DNA of 64,000 bases from Rhizophagus irregularis (lineage: Eukaryota > Glomeromycota > Glomeromycetes > Glomerales > Glomeraceae). The DNA is taken from NCBI RefSeq assembly GCF_026210795.1, contig NC_089431.1:2914001-2978000 (forward strand). Direction: 5' to 3'. The notes below the pieces were generated by a model. That model ran no database searches, was not told where the DNA came from, and worked only from the letters and a program-made list of their open reading frames with translations. Positions 1 to 11,900 of this stretch are shown here, piece after piece (position 1 is the first letter of the stretch; each line of letters opens with the position of its first letter). Position numbers and translations under genes: made by a program.

Positions 1-2809
1 ATTGATTATTAAATTAATAATAAATACTATGGTAATTTCTAGAATCAGGCTTTCTATTATAAATTTTTTTGGTATAATGCTAACTCAAATAAATATATAT
101 AGTATTGCATTATATATATACTATAACGGATTTTTTATAAATTTTTTTTTTTAAAAAAAAATATTTTATATATATATGTAATATCAGATTATTAACAAAT
201 TTTCTTATAACAAACCTTTTATAAAGTAAGTTATCATTATTACAGATTGAATACTAATTAAATAATTTTTATCAAAATAACAAATTACCTTGTTATTTTT
301 TAAGTAAGATTTCTAGTCAAAAAAAAAGCAGAATGTTCAAAAACTTTAAAATTCTAATTAGGTCATAGTAAAAATTTTTTAAAAGTTATATTATATCCTA
401 TACTTAAAATATAATATTCTGGAAAAAAATTTAAATAAAAAAAAAAATAATTATAGAAATATATTAAGAAATATTCTAAGAAATATTTAATAAAAGATGA
501 ATTTATTTTTGGCTGAAATTCAGACGTTGTTAAGATCACTGGCCAACTGACAGGAAGACTAGGCCAAATATGGAGTATTGGGATTATGGAATGCTCGCTA
601 TCATTCACATATATATTAACCCTTTTTTTTACCTGGTTTTTTTTGTTTAAAATCCTCTTTTTTTCTTGCTGTTTCATAATGGGTTTCGCTAGAATTTCCT
701 TATAGGTGAAGACTAAGAGGAGGGATCTCCTCTAAGAACGAGTATGTGCTCAACGCAGAAAGTGCTCTCATAGCCTAAATTTTGCCTAACAGTATACACG
801 TGGGGTCCTTTTCAGGATAATGATTCTTATTTGTATAATGTATTATGATTTATAAACGCTTTTATTCTAATAAAGGATTTAAATATGCTGCAGCTAAAAA
901 AAAAAAAAAAAGATGAATTTATCTGTCAATATCTTTCTAATAAAGAAAATACATATAGATAAACTTGTAATAAGTAAAAAAGCTGTAAAATCTATTAGAA
1001 AAGATCAATAAATTAAATCGTTACAAATAGCATAGGTTGTAAGAAACTAATTATTTTAATTTATAGCATATATAATTTATATGTAGATAAGTATTACTTA
1101 AAATCATATTATTATAGAAAAAAGCTAAATGTCTTAAAAAAATCTGTTGAAAAATTTGCCTTAAAAAAATCTGTCTTAGAAAAAATTAATTGAAAAAATA
1201 AGAGCAAAATACTAGCAAAATAGCAAATTAATTCTTTTAAATTGCTAAAACATTTTTTCAAATAATTTGTCTTAAATGTTTTGAAAAAATCAAACTTTTT
1301 TACTTTTTTACTTTTTTTTTAATAAGTATATCATATATTATATAAGACAAATCATAATTTTTTTTAGAACTTTATTTTAAAATACCTAAAATATAAATAC
1401 TTTTTCTTAATGAACTCTACCTTAAAAAATGATCCAATAAAATTTCTGCTTTAAGATGCTTAAAAATTATTATACTCACTTATTATTTTAAACTATAAAT
1501 GGATTTTAGAAATATTTACAATATTTTAAAAATATATTTTATAAATATTACAAATAAATATAATTATTATTTATTAAAAATGGAATATAATGGGCTAATG
1601 GCATATTTATTAGTTAAATTAGACTATTATAATAATAATCTTTTTTAATATAATTATATTAAAGAAATTCAAGCAACTTTTATATATATAAATCCATTAT
1701 TTATAAATAAAATTTATAAAATGCAAAATTACAAATAACTTCTAATTTAATAATTAAATTTTAATAAAATTTAAAAAATTTAACAATTATTAGATTTATC
1801 TCAATAAGATAAATTGAATAGTGCTTTTTACAATATAGAATTCTAAATATTTTTAAAACAAGTTATAAGTTACACTTTTAGTAAAATTAGTAAAATAGCC
1901 TATTTTTTAAAAAGTTAAAAATTAGTATTATGCAATTTTTTTGGATTTTGTAGTTCTTATTAAACTTTACAATTAAAAAAAGTTTATCAAAATTGGATTA
2001 CTGAATGCTGAGAAAGTTGCAAAAAAAGATGAATTTAACCAAAAGTTCATTATAATTTTATATATTAGATATTTGAATTCTATTATATTATATATTATCT
2101 ATTATAAATCATATAATTAATTGTATTTTTAGCATATATTTAAGCAAACTTTTTTTAAATACTTTTATAAATAAAATTATTAGTTTTTTTTTTAAAACAA
2201 AAAATTTAAATTTTAATAAATTACATAATATGGTAAAATTATTACAAGTGAATTTTACTCCTAGTAAGCATTAAAATCATTCTATATATATATATATAAA
2301 AAATAGATTTTAGCAAAGTAAATTTCAATGAAATGTACTTACTTACCATCTTAATTTAAATATTTGCAATTTACTTATTTGTTTTATTTGTTTATTTATT
2401 CAATTAAAGCCAATTATTTAGACATCATTTTTAATAATTGATTAAATGAATAGTTGCTATAAAATAATAATTAATGAAAATTTTTGATAGGCCAGTATAA
2501 AGAAAAATAGCAAAAAAAGAAAGAAGGTATAATTAAAAAATCCTTAAAAGAGAAAAATAATAATTAGATAATGTAAATATTGTTCTACCAAGTTTTTCTT
2601 TGTCCTTTGATATTAAATATTCCAAAAAATAGATGATATTATTGCGCCATGATGAAATTTTTTAACCCGTTTTTGTAGTATTATATTTTATCGATTGAAA
2701 AATATCAAGTTTTGGTGGCTTTGAAACTTTAATAAACAGCGAAACGTGGAAAAAATGCACAGCCCTAATTGCTATTTTGCTGAAAATCGATCCTTTAAAA
2801 ATTAGTTTA
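1..2809. other. AT-rich intergenic region
   Basis: No gene is supported here. The sequence is dominated by A/T tracts, TA-rich runs and short homopolymers, and open frames are short and rich in Lys, Asn, Ile and Phe, as expected by chance at this composition. The only structured object is the retroposed insert at 507-907. The last 150 bases are less AT-rich and presumably hold the promoter or 5' leader of the kinase gene that starts near 2810. Confidence 0.6.
507..907 (+). mobile_element. Retroposed SINE-like or 5'-truncated LINE insert
   Basis: This roughly 400-bp block is clearly richer in G+C than its surroundings. It ends in an A-run (from about 896) that follows an AATAAA-like stretch (TAATAAAGGA, about 870). 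It is bracketed by a 15-bp direct repeat, AAAAGATGAATTTAT, at 492-506 and 908-922. A poly(A) tail plus a target-site duplication of this length is the signature of target-primed reverse transcription. No reverse-transcriptase frame is present, so it is either a SINE or the 3' end of a LINE. A sequence loosely like a Pol III box A (TGGCCAACTGACAGG) lies near 541, but I could not find a convincing box B. Confidence 0.65.
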
Positions 2810-3816
2810 ATGGATTTAATGGATTTTAATAAAAGTTGGTATGATAATTTCTCTATTGAGAATGGAATATTAGATATACCATACGAACAAATTAATAAAG
2901 AACGAACAAGAATAGGATTTGGTAAATACGGCATCGTTTATAAAACCACATGTAATTTGTTTGGAGACATAGCTGTTAAAGAATTTTATATCAATGATCA
3001 AGAATATATCGAGAATTTCATTAATGAGGTATGTAAATTATTATTTTTTTTTTTGAAATTCTAAATTTGAATCGAATTCATTTTTTTAGGTGAGAATTCA
3101 CAATCTCGCGCGACATAAAAGAATAATTCAATTTTATGGAATAAGTCGAGGTTAGTTAAAAATTTTTTTTTCTTAATAAGGTCACTTCAATTAATTAATT
3201 TTATATATTTATCTCCAAGACGCGGAAAAAAAATTATATTATATTGTGATGGAATATGCGAATCATGGAACATTACGCGATTTCCTAAGCAAGAGAAATT
3301 CAATGGATTTAAAAGAAAGAATTCGTCTTGTAACTCAAATATCTGAAGGACTTTCTTACCTTCACAATAAATTAAATATTTCTCACCAAGATCTGGTAAA
3401 TATTAAAAATTATGTGCCAATTCATACATTTACAGATTTATTCACACTTTTATTATATAAAACAGCACACGAAAAATATCCTTGTAAAAAATGGGAACAT
3501 TAAAATATCAGATTTTGGAAAATCCAAATGCTTCAAGCACATAAATAATTTTAGTTCAAATAAAATATTTAATAGCTCATCATTCACTTTGTATAAAGTA
3601 TCTGATATTCATAGTTTAGGTGTTATTATATTAGAACTTTCTAATTATCGTAAAACATTACATAAAGAACAACTCTCAAGTAAAATATGTTTAAAGGAAG
3701 ATCGTTTGGAAATACGCGAAAAATCAAGGATGATTTCAAATTTACAATTGAAACCACTTGAACCAGTTTACTTAAACAATGACAAGAAAAGTTACATCTA
3801 TTCTTACGATTTTTAA
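2810..3816 (+). CDS. Tyrosine-kinase-like protein kinase, incomplete activation segment
   Basis: I read four exons: 2810-3028, 3090-3150, 3220-3395 and 3466-3816, joined by GT-AG introns with consistent phases, giving about 268 residues. The kinase core is clear: a glycine loop IGFGKYGIVYK, the beta3 lysine in IAVKEF, a hinge-like region YYIVMEYANHGTLRDFL, the catalytic loop HQDLHTKNILV (HQD in place of HRD, aspartate kept) and DFGKS. A helix-F-like motif SDIHSLGVIILEL follows. The usual APE segment and P+1 loop between DFG and helix F are not recognisable, and the C-lobe ends early. It resembles the large kinase expansions of glomeromycotan fungi. An upstream exon is possible; a second ATG is at 2819. 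It may be a degenerate or regulatory kinase. Confidence 0.75.
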
Positions 3817-4181
3817 AGTATTGAAAAAAATGTGTGTAGGTCACGTGAAATTTATTGAAAATTTTTATAAATTAATAAATATATAGAATTGAAATTGATT
3901 TACGTAATTATAATTTACGTTAAAAAAGTACTTCAAATTGCTCGTTGAGAGTCCTAACCAATTAAACATTTGAGGGCGCTCTGCCGTAAGTATATTGACA
4001 ATTTTGATTTAGATCGGGAATATATTTTGAAAATGCCAAGAAAAAATGTGAATGCATAAATGCACCGATTAACTTTATTTATATTGAGTAACCTGTTCGC
4101 ATAAAGCAGAAAGAAAATTTTTAGATGGGCGACTGATCTTCGATCTTAGGCGTAATGCGATTAACCCTTTTAATATCTAAA
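3817..4181. other. Intergenic region between convergent genes
   Basis: This stretch separates two convergent gene ends (kinase on plus, Mrt4 on minus). It should contain both 3' untranslated regions and polyadenylation signals. No ORF or repeat stands out. Confidence 0.5.
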
Positions 4182-5309
4182 CTATACTTCAATCACCTGA
4201 TTTGTCGTTTTATCATAATAGTGAGTAGGTATTAATCTAAATATAGCGAGTTTGAACATCAATTGTTTCTAAAAATAAAAATAAAAAAATAGATGTATTT
4301 TATTTGAATGAAAATAATTATGTAAATTTTTTTTTAATAATTTAAGCAACTTACCAACATATGAGCTTGCTCAACTGTAAGTTGATCACCATATTTACAA
4401 ATCGTATGATCTTGATCTAAAACCAAAAAACCTTGCTCCAGCCTAATAGACATTCCTAAACTTTCCAATATTGGTTTCTGAGTAGGTATTACATATTCAC
4501 CAGTATTATGATATCTTATTTTTCCGGCTGGAATAACTATATCTTGATCAACAAGTCCTCCAGCTCTAGCATAATCATCAAATTGCGTCTTTGAAAAATA
4601 AGAACGAACGTCATCTACTTGTTCGTTCGTAAACAAGATTCCTGCATTACCGACCAATTCCTTTTATAAGGAAAATTGTTTTAATTTAACATAAAATTTT
4701 ATCGTATAAACTAAAGGTTCTTTTAAAAATTAAATTTACTTGTGAAAATTTGGATAAATTCAACTCCTGTTCTTCCTGTTCATCTCTACCCAATGCTTTT
4801 ATAATGATCTTATTCTTGGTGAAGAACAGTCTTTTTTGCAAATTAAAAATTAATATTAATTTATAAACAATAATTAAAATAACGAACTCCTATATAAAAT
4901 TATTAACTTACTTTCCCTTATCTTTCCAATCTGCTCGAATTTGTTGTAAATATGTGTTTCTCATATCCTCAGGTACTATCCTCCATATATATGTATATTG
5001 GGATAAACATTCTTGAATCTATTTAAATTTAAGTAAACATTTGTGGAAATAAAAATTTTATGAGAAAGAAGTTGCGATGAGTAAATATGGTTAATCGAAT
5101 TTATTTTGTAAAAAAAAAAAAATATTAATATCAGACAACAAACATTAGCGATAGCTTTAGTTTTAGCCTCACGAGTTTTCTTTTGAGTCTCAGTTAAATA
5201 AACTGTTAAAACAATAGTTGGTTTAATCAACTGAAGTTTTACCTGTCTATTAACAAAAATATAAATTTTGATATTTACTGTTCTGTTTCTTTCTTCTTGA
5301 TTTCGGCAT
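4182..5309 (-). CDS. MRT4: Ribosome assembly factor Mrt4 (mRNA turnover protein 4)
   Basis: Six minus-strand exons give 226 residues in perfect phase: 5279-5309, 5144-5202, 5018-4912, 4830-4740, 4660-4355 and 4268-4182. The protein starts MPKSRRKKQ and carries the family's N-terminal LTETQKKTREAK motif. Then come YTYIWRIV, MRNTYLQQIR, FFTKNKIIIKALGRDE, GILFTNE and DYARAGGLVDQDIVIPAG, all matching the uL10-like fold of Mrt4. Mrt4 is a nuclear and nucleolar paralogue of ribosomal protein P0 (uL10). It holds the P0 site on the pre-60S particle and is exchanged for P0 late in assembly. The length (about 225-245 in relatives) and the N-terminal basic stretch fit. The first intron placement was chosen to keep the LTxT motif in frame; other positions within a few codons are possible. 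Confidence 0.9.
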
Positions 5310-5630
5310 TATGTGAATTAGATGAAAAAAATTTTTTTATAGTTACAGTTTTTTTTTTGACAATTAGATGTTACAGTGTTGTTACACAGTTTGCGAAATA
5401 TCATTTGGTATAAACGTCACCACTACAGATTTTGTGTAATGGAATCAAAATTTATTTTATAGCTTAAAAATATTAAATTAAATGATACAACTATATGATA
5501 ACTTAAAAAGAAATGTGGAAAATTAGCATGCATATTATGATGTTTAATAAAATGTCTTGTTTTTTTTTAAAAAAAAACGAAGTTTTATAAAGACGCGAAA
5601 TTTCGCAAGAAAAACGCATCAAATTATATT
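5310..5630. promoter_or_regulatory. Upstream region of MRT4 and 3' region of the two-pass membrane gene
   Basis: This 321-bp spacer lies between the stop of the minus-strand membrane-protein gene and the MRT4 start, so it must hold the MRT4 promoter and the upstream gene's terminator. It contains a nearly perfect T9A9 palindrome at 5560-5577. No TATA element can be singled out in such AT-rich DNA. Confidence 0.4.
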
Positions 5631-7509
5631 CTAATCTAGGAAAGGATTAAATTTCTTTCCACCTCTTCTATTAGAATTAGAATGAGAACCCAAATCGTCA
5701 GTTGTTTCGTCTTTTCCGCTTTCACCTTCAAATATTTCTCGTTCAACGTCTTTTTCAACATTTTCAGCTTCCTCTATATCCTTTTCACCTTTAATCACTT
5801 TCATATAATCAATATCACAAACATGTTGACTTAAAAATTGTTCCAAATAATTTATTCTCTCCGTTATAGTTTCGTCAATACTTGGCAATTCTAAAAGTGG
5901 GATTGATTTTGGATACTGTTTGTGAAGTTCGTTTTTAACTCGTCTTCGAATACAACAGGTTTGAAATATTCCCCATGGACGAATTGGCGAGAACCCTATG
6001 AAATTATAAAGAGAAGGAATTTTGTTAAATAAATAAAATAAATTATAAAATATCAAGAATATGAAACTTACCAAAAATTAAAACATAAAGTCCTGCTAAG
6101 ATTCCATAAAATCCAGCAAGCATACTCATTGAATCCAAAATCTACAAATGAAAAAAGACATCAGCAACATACACAAAAACCTTCATTAAACTTAAATTTA
6201 AGTAAATTAAAAATACTTACTCGGCGCGTTCTAATTTTGTCATTTGTTATTTTTGATAAATATGCATTAGTATTTGATATTTATGTTTAAATAAAGAATT
6301 AGTTAAATGATTTTTTACCTAGATTCAGTTTCAACTTCTTGAAACCAATTCAAAGTTCCGATGAAAAGATTTGCATATTTCTGTTGACCCGTTATAGGCT
6401 GACCAGCGAATTCTATCATATCAGGTGCTGTAACCGATTCTAAATAAATTCGAGATTATGTTTAATTCTTTTGTTTCCTTTTTTTTAACAAAAAAATTAT
6501 AAATAAATAATTATATTCTAACCGTATTTAGAAGTTAGGTAAGGTTCTTCGAAATATGTTGGCGGAAACCCCAAAACACTAAAAAAATTTGTAATCATTT
6601 TTTTCTTTATATGCCTATTTATAAACATCCAATTAATCTAATAAAAATAAAATATTAGCAATTAATTATAAAAAATTTCTTTTTTCTTTAAAAAAAAAAT
6701 ATCTTACTTGTTGAAATCCAATAACGTGATAATTTAATTCATCCAACTTGGCATAAAAATTTGGATCCAATTTTAATGCTTGATCATGAACCCTTTGTGG
6801 TACAGTACGAGGATTAAAATCAGAATCATGAACTTTTACAAACATTCCCGCATCATTTTCTCTTAAATATCTTGGATCATCAATATTTATTGTAAAGTAA
6901 ACCCCATATAACTTTTCAGACATGTTAAATTTTAGTCGACCGTCAATTGAAGTAAACCAACCATGCCATCGTTGATCCTCAGAATTTTGATCACATGATG
7001 GTTGTGTGACCAAATCTTCGTCACATGGTGTTGGTGTCTTTCCATCTAAACAGGAAGAAGTTTTTCGTTAGAAGAAAGACCAAAAAATTTTATGGAACCA
7101 TTTTGCGTGATACGAAAGAAACAACAAATTACAAAAGAAAAATAAAAATACTTACCTAGATATCGAACTTCACACGTAATATTAAAATGATAATTAAACG
7201 TAATCTCCACATCTTTTTTTAAAATCATTTAGTAATTAGAAATGGAAATTTCTTTGGGTATTAAACTTACAAAAAAACCGGTAATAAATCAGCAATCGAT
7301 TTACCTGGGACAGGTATTATTTCTGCTGGTTGTAATTGACTCATCATAATACCTTTATCTAATGCAATCAATGCTGTCAAAATAGCAAAATAACCTCCTA
7401 ATATAGCCACAAGAATAAATAATGCAGTTGCCCTTGCTGATACTAATACAACAGGTTCCGTTTTTCGATATTTTCGAATGATGTCTTGGATTTCATTAAT
7501 AAATTCCAT
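5631..7509 (-). CDS. Two-pass membrane protein, paralogue A (uncharacterised)
   Basis: Eight exons, 7509-7305, 7212-7156, 7045-6708, 6637-6523, 6439-6319, 6230-6221, 6141-6072 and 5995-5631, give 426 residues with all phases consistent. The sixth is a 10-nt microexon. An N-terminal cytoplasmic segment (IIRKYRKTEP) precedes a first hydrophobic helix (about residues 22-52). A roughly 250-residue loop with several cysteines follows, then a second hydrophobic helix (MLAGFYGILAGLYVLIFG) and the membrane-proximal motif RPWGIFQTCCIRRR. The C-terminus is acidic and Ser/Gly rich. I do not recognise a named family. The gene on the opposite strand from 8957 is a clear paralogue, aligning along the whole shared region with the same intron phases. 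The role is unknown; membrane location is inferred from the helices. Confidence 0.85.
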
Positions 7510-8956
7510 ATTTACTTAATAATTTTAAAATCGGATTTTTTGAGAGTAATTTCTAAATGATAATTTCATAAAATAAAATGACTAATAAACCGCTCTTAAA
7601 GGAACTGTAACAAGTTGAAAGCAACAAGAGAGAGGCGGTGAAAAATTCTTGTGATAGTAGTAAGCAACTATATATCAAGGATTTACATAATGCAAAATAT
7701 GCAGCATAAATTAAAATAGTATATTTGACAACGTATAAGCGATTATTACTATTTTTAAATATTTATTTTTTGTAACATGGCGCTTTCCATATTTGCATTG
7801 ACACAGATCAATCTTCAATGCAATATTGTGTAAATTCTAATGCTTCATATAGTAATGTAGTTTAGCACACTTTTTCTATATCGGAAATTACCTCTTTTAA
7901 CCACCGCACTTACCTTTTATATATATCTTTTAATAAAATTATTTATCAATGATATTTTTGCGAACCGAAACTAAAATCTTGGCGTTCATTCGTCCAGAAC
8001 TTTGTCCTATGCTGATTTATTTACAAAAGAATTTTGTACAGGTTGTAATGTACCACGATGCTAATAATATCATTTAAAAATTCTTTATTTGGTTAATTAT
8101 GAAGGATTGGCGCTTGCTAAAATTATTATTTTTTTAGTCAGTTTAATCATCTTAAAATTTCCACAATACTTAATATTTATAAATTTCTTAGGTGCGATGA
8201 AATCATTTTTTTTTTTAGTGAAAAATCTTAATTAATAATAGATAAAAAATCTTTAAATCGAAAATCTATTTATTTATGACGGATTATTTCTATTATTTTA
8301 AATTTTAGTAATTTCGAATCAACGAAAGTGTGTCTCAAATTCTCAATGGTCTCCATTGATCTACAAGACTTCAATGAAATATTATTTGGTTAAAATAAAT
8401 TAATTTGTGTTATTCTCAATGTTGTTCTTTTTACTTTTGAGAATAAATAGATTTTAAAAGGAGTTTTTTTTTTACTTAGATAGCATAACTATTATTTTAC
8501 GCGATTAATGAAAAAAATTTAAGCGAAGAATAACTGGCGCAAAGTTGTTAATAATAATACTATTTATTATTTCCTTATTTAATCAAGTTCATAATTATAA
8601 TAATAATTTTTACTAACCATAATTGTGCAGTATTACACAACATAAATTCTATTTTATAACTTTTTATATTTCATTCATTGTTATTTTTCAACATGTGGAT
8701 CAACTTTTTTTGTGAAACTAATTTTTAATGAATTCTTTTGGTTACACTACATAATTTTTTGAAATTAAAATAATATTGAATAATTTCCCTTTTTTTCTCC
8801 TTACCACTTTCTTCTTTCCTTTTCTTTTAAGACGGTCTATTTTTTTTTTAAAAAAAAAGAAAAATTAATGATATGCTAAAACTAAAACGGCTGCTTTAAA
8901 GATTGAAAGAAAAGAGTGGAATCGATAATTTTAAGAGTTATTTAATATAATCAAAA
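7510..8956. promoter_or_regulatory. Shared intergenic region between divergent paralogues
   Basis: These 1,447 bp separate the start codons of two divergently transcribed paralogues and must contain both promoters. I found no intact ORF. A T10A9 palindrome sits at 8840-8858, about 100 bp upstream of the plus-strand start. A pyrimidine-rich run follows about 8790. I saw no convincing inverted similarity between the two halves, so any duplicated promoter sequence has diverged. Confidence 0.4.
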
Positions 8957-11900
8957 ATGACGAAATTTGTTCGTGAACCCCGAGAAATACTAAAAAAATA
9001 TCGAAAAACCGAACCTGGTTTATTAGTATTTGTTAGAGGATTATGTTTATCAATTTTATTATTCATATTATTTATTTATTTTGCTATATTAATGTTTTTT
9101 GTTGCCACCGATCAACCTGTTTTATCGAAGATTTTGATTCCTAAATCTTATATTCTTGCACCTGGTAAGGGAAATCACGTGACAAAATATACGCGTCCTG
9201 AATTATTAATTTTTAATTTCTTTGATCTTGTAATTTAGTTGTAAAGATCTCATCAAAATATGCATTTAGTATTACATGTGAATACAATTATCTCGGTAAA
9301 TTTAAAATTTATTCATTCAATATTCTTTCCATCCATTTGTGATTACATTTTCTAACCTCATTGAATAATTAATATAGATCTTCGAACACCAACGGATGAA
9401 GATAGAGCAAATTGTAACAAATATATTGTACCAACAGAATGTAAAGAACAAGATCCAAATAATGTATTTGTTGGACATTGTGTAGGATTATTTAATCCTC
9501 CGATTCAAGATAAATTTAATTTTAGTTTACCTGACAAAAGATATGGAATTTCTTTTTTAATCACTATTACCGATGAAGCATATAATGCTACCGATGATAA
9601 TGGAATGCAAGTTAGAGTTTATGATCAATGTAAGTGATTTGACATCATAAACCTTTATTATTATTTTTTTTTTTAAAAAAGAAAATTGGTATAACTTTAA
9701 CTTTCATAACTTTTTAATTATTGTTTCTTTTTCATAGTATTTAATCCTTCTCAATTATCTGATTCTGTTAGAAAAATAATTAGTCGCCTTGATCCATACT
9801 TTTTAGATAGATTAGAAAATTTAAATTTTCATGTTATGGGTTATCATCAGGTAATTTATTTCAATTAAAATCGTAACTTAAATATATCTTTATTAATTTA
9901 CTAATTATATGTATTAAATAGGTTAATAAAATGTATGTTAGTAGAAAAACGAAAAGGTTTCAAATTCCAACATTCTTTTCTGTATTAGGTATACCACCAA
10001 CATATTTTCCTCAACCATTCATAGAGTCAAATTATGGTAAGATAAGATAATTAATTAGTCTTCTCATTTAATAATAATTCACTCATTAAGTAAATTAATT
10101 CTTTTTTTTTTTTTATAGAATCAGTACAAATTCCTGGTGTAGTTTCAAGTTTTACTAGAAATACGTATGGAAGTTTATTTGTTGGTACTCTAGATTGGAC
10201 TGAAGAAATTCAAACTGAACTCAGGTAAGAGAATTTTATTCTTTATGAAAATTTATCTATCATAAAAGAAATTAATTCCCACTTTTTCTTTTTAATTATG
10301 TTCATAACAGGTCTTCAAATGTAAGGAGAATTAATTTTTTTGTATGATTATTATTATTCAACAAATATTTACGCATAATTTTATAATGTATAGGTATTGG
10401 ACTCATTTGCGTTATTATCTGCATTTTATGGATTACTAGTGGGAGTATATGTTTGTCTATTTGGTAAGAACTTATATATTTTTGACATATTTTCATAAAA
10501 TTCATTTTCTCACAACTCCTAATTTTTTTTTATTTTTAGGTTGGTCTGCTATATTACCGTGGGGAATTTGTCAAACAACATGTTGTAAACGTAAATCAAA
10601 GTCAAATTTACGTGAAAAATTCCCAAGAGGAATACCAATTATTTCACCTCTTCGTTCAGATCAACCAAAATTAGATCGTTTAGAAGCATTAGAAAAATTT
10701 ATTAAATTATTTTTAGTTAATGTAGAAGGTCAGGCTAAGCCTGAATCAAAACCACCAAACATTGAAGATGGTGAAGAAATAATTCCCGATAAAGAAAAGC
10801 CAAAATTTAGACCTTTATCTTTCTTATCGGTTCTTAATACAGCCCCTATGACAAGACCAAATTCAAGGCCTCAAACAAGACCTGTTTCTACCAATACTCA
10901 AGAAAATGAAGTTACTCCTAATGTACCTCCTATACCTGAAGCTAAAGGAAATCTTACTACTGCTAATGCTCCTCCAAACAATCGTTTATCTTTTTTCCTG
11001 TCAAAATTTCCAAAATCTGAATCTCCCGGCAAGAAAACTCTGTCTCCTAATGATACTTTATCAACTACAAACGATTTACCAACGGAATCAGAAACTGGTA
11101 TATCATCATCTGCTCCAAATAATAAAGTTCCAAATAGTACAAATTTACCAACTGGGTCAGGAACCGATATTTCACCAGCAATTCCATATACAGGAGCTCC
11201 GGATGGTAAATCATCTACTAGTAAGAATTTACCGACTAAATCGGAAACTGGCGGATCACCAACTGCTCCAAATAAAATAATTCCAGATAGTAAAAATTTA
11301 CCAACTGGATCAGGAACTGATATTTCACCAGAAATTCCATATACAGGAGCTCCGGATGGTAAATCATCTGCTAGTAAGAATTTACCGACTAAATCGGAAA
11401 CTGGTGCATCACCAACTGCTCCAAATAAAATAATTCCAGATAGTAAAAATTTACCAACTGGATCAGGAACTGATATTTCACCAGCAATTCCATACACAGG
11501 AGCTCCGGATGGTAAATCATCTGCTAGTAGGAATTTACCGACTAAATCAGAAACTGGCGGATCACCAACTGCTCCAAATAAAATAATTCCAGATAGTAAA
11601 AATTTACCAACTGGATCAGGAACTGATATTTCACCAGAAATTCCATATACAGGAGCTCCGGATGGTAAATCATCTGCTAGTAAGAATTTACCGGCTAAAT
11701 CGGAAACTGGTGCATCGTCAACTGCTCCAAATAAAAAACTTCCAGAACCAATTGGATCAGATACAGATATTTTATCAGCAATCCCGTATATAGGTGCTCC
11801 GGATAATAAATCGTCAACTACAAAGAATTTACCAACTAAATCAGAAACTGATGTACCATCAGCCGCTCCAAATAAAATAATTTCAGATAATACACATTTA

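Noticed and set aside
2021-2037. A third occurrence of A-run plus AGATGAATTTA, like the target duplication of the 507-907 insert
   Set aside because: Only 11 bases beyond an A-run match, there is no second flanking copy or insert, and such AT-rich words are expected by chance.
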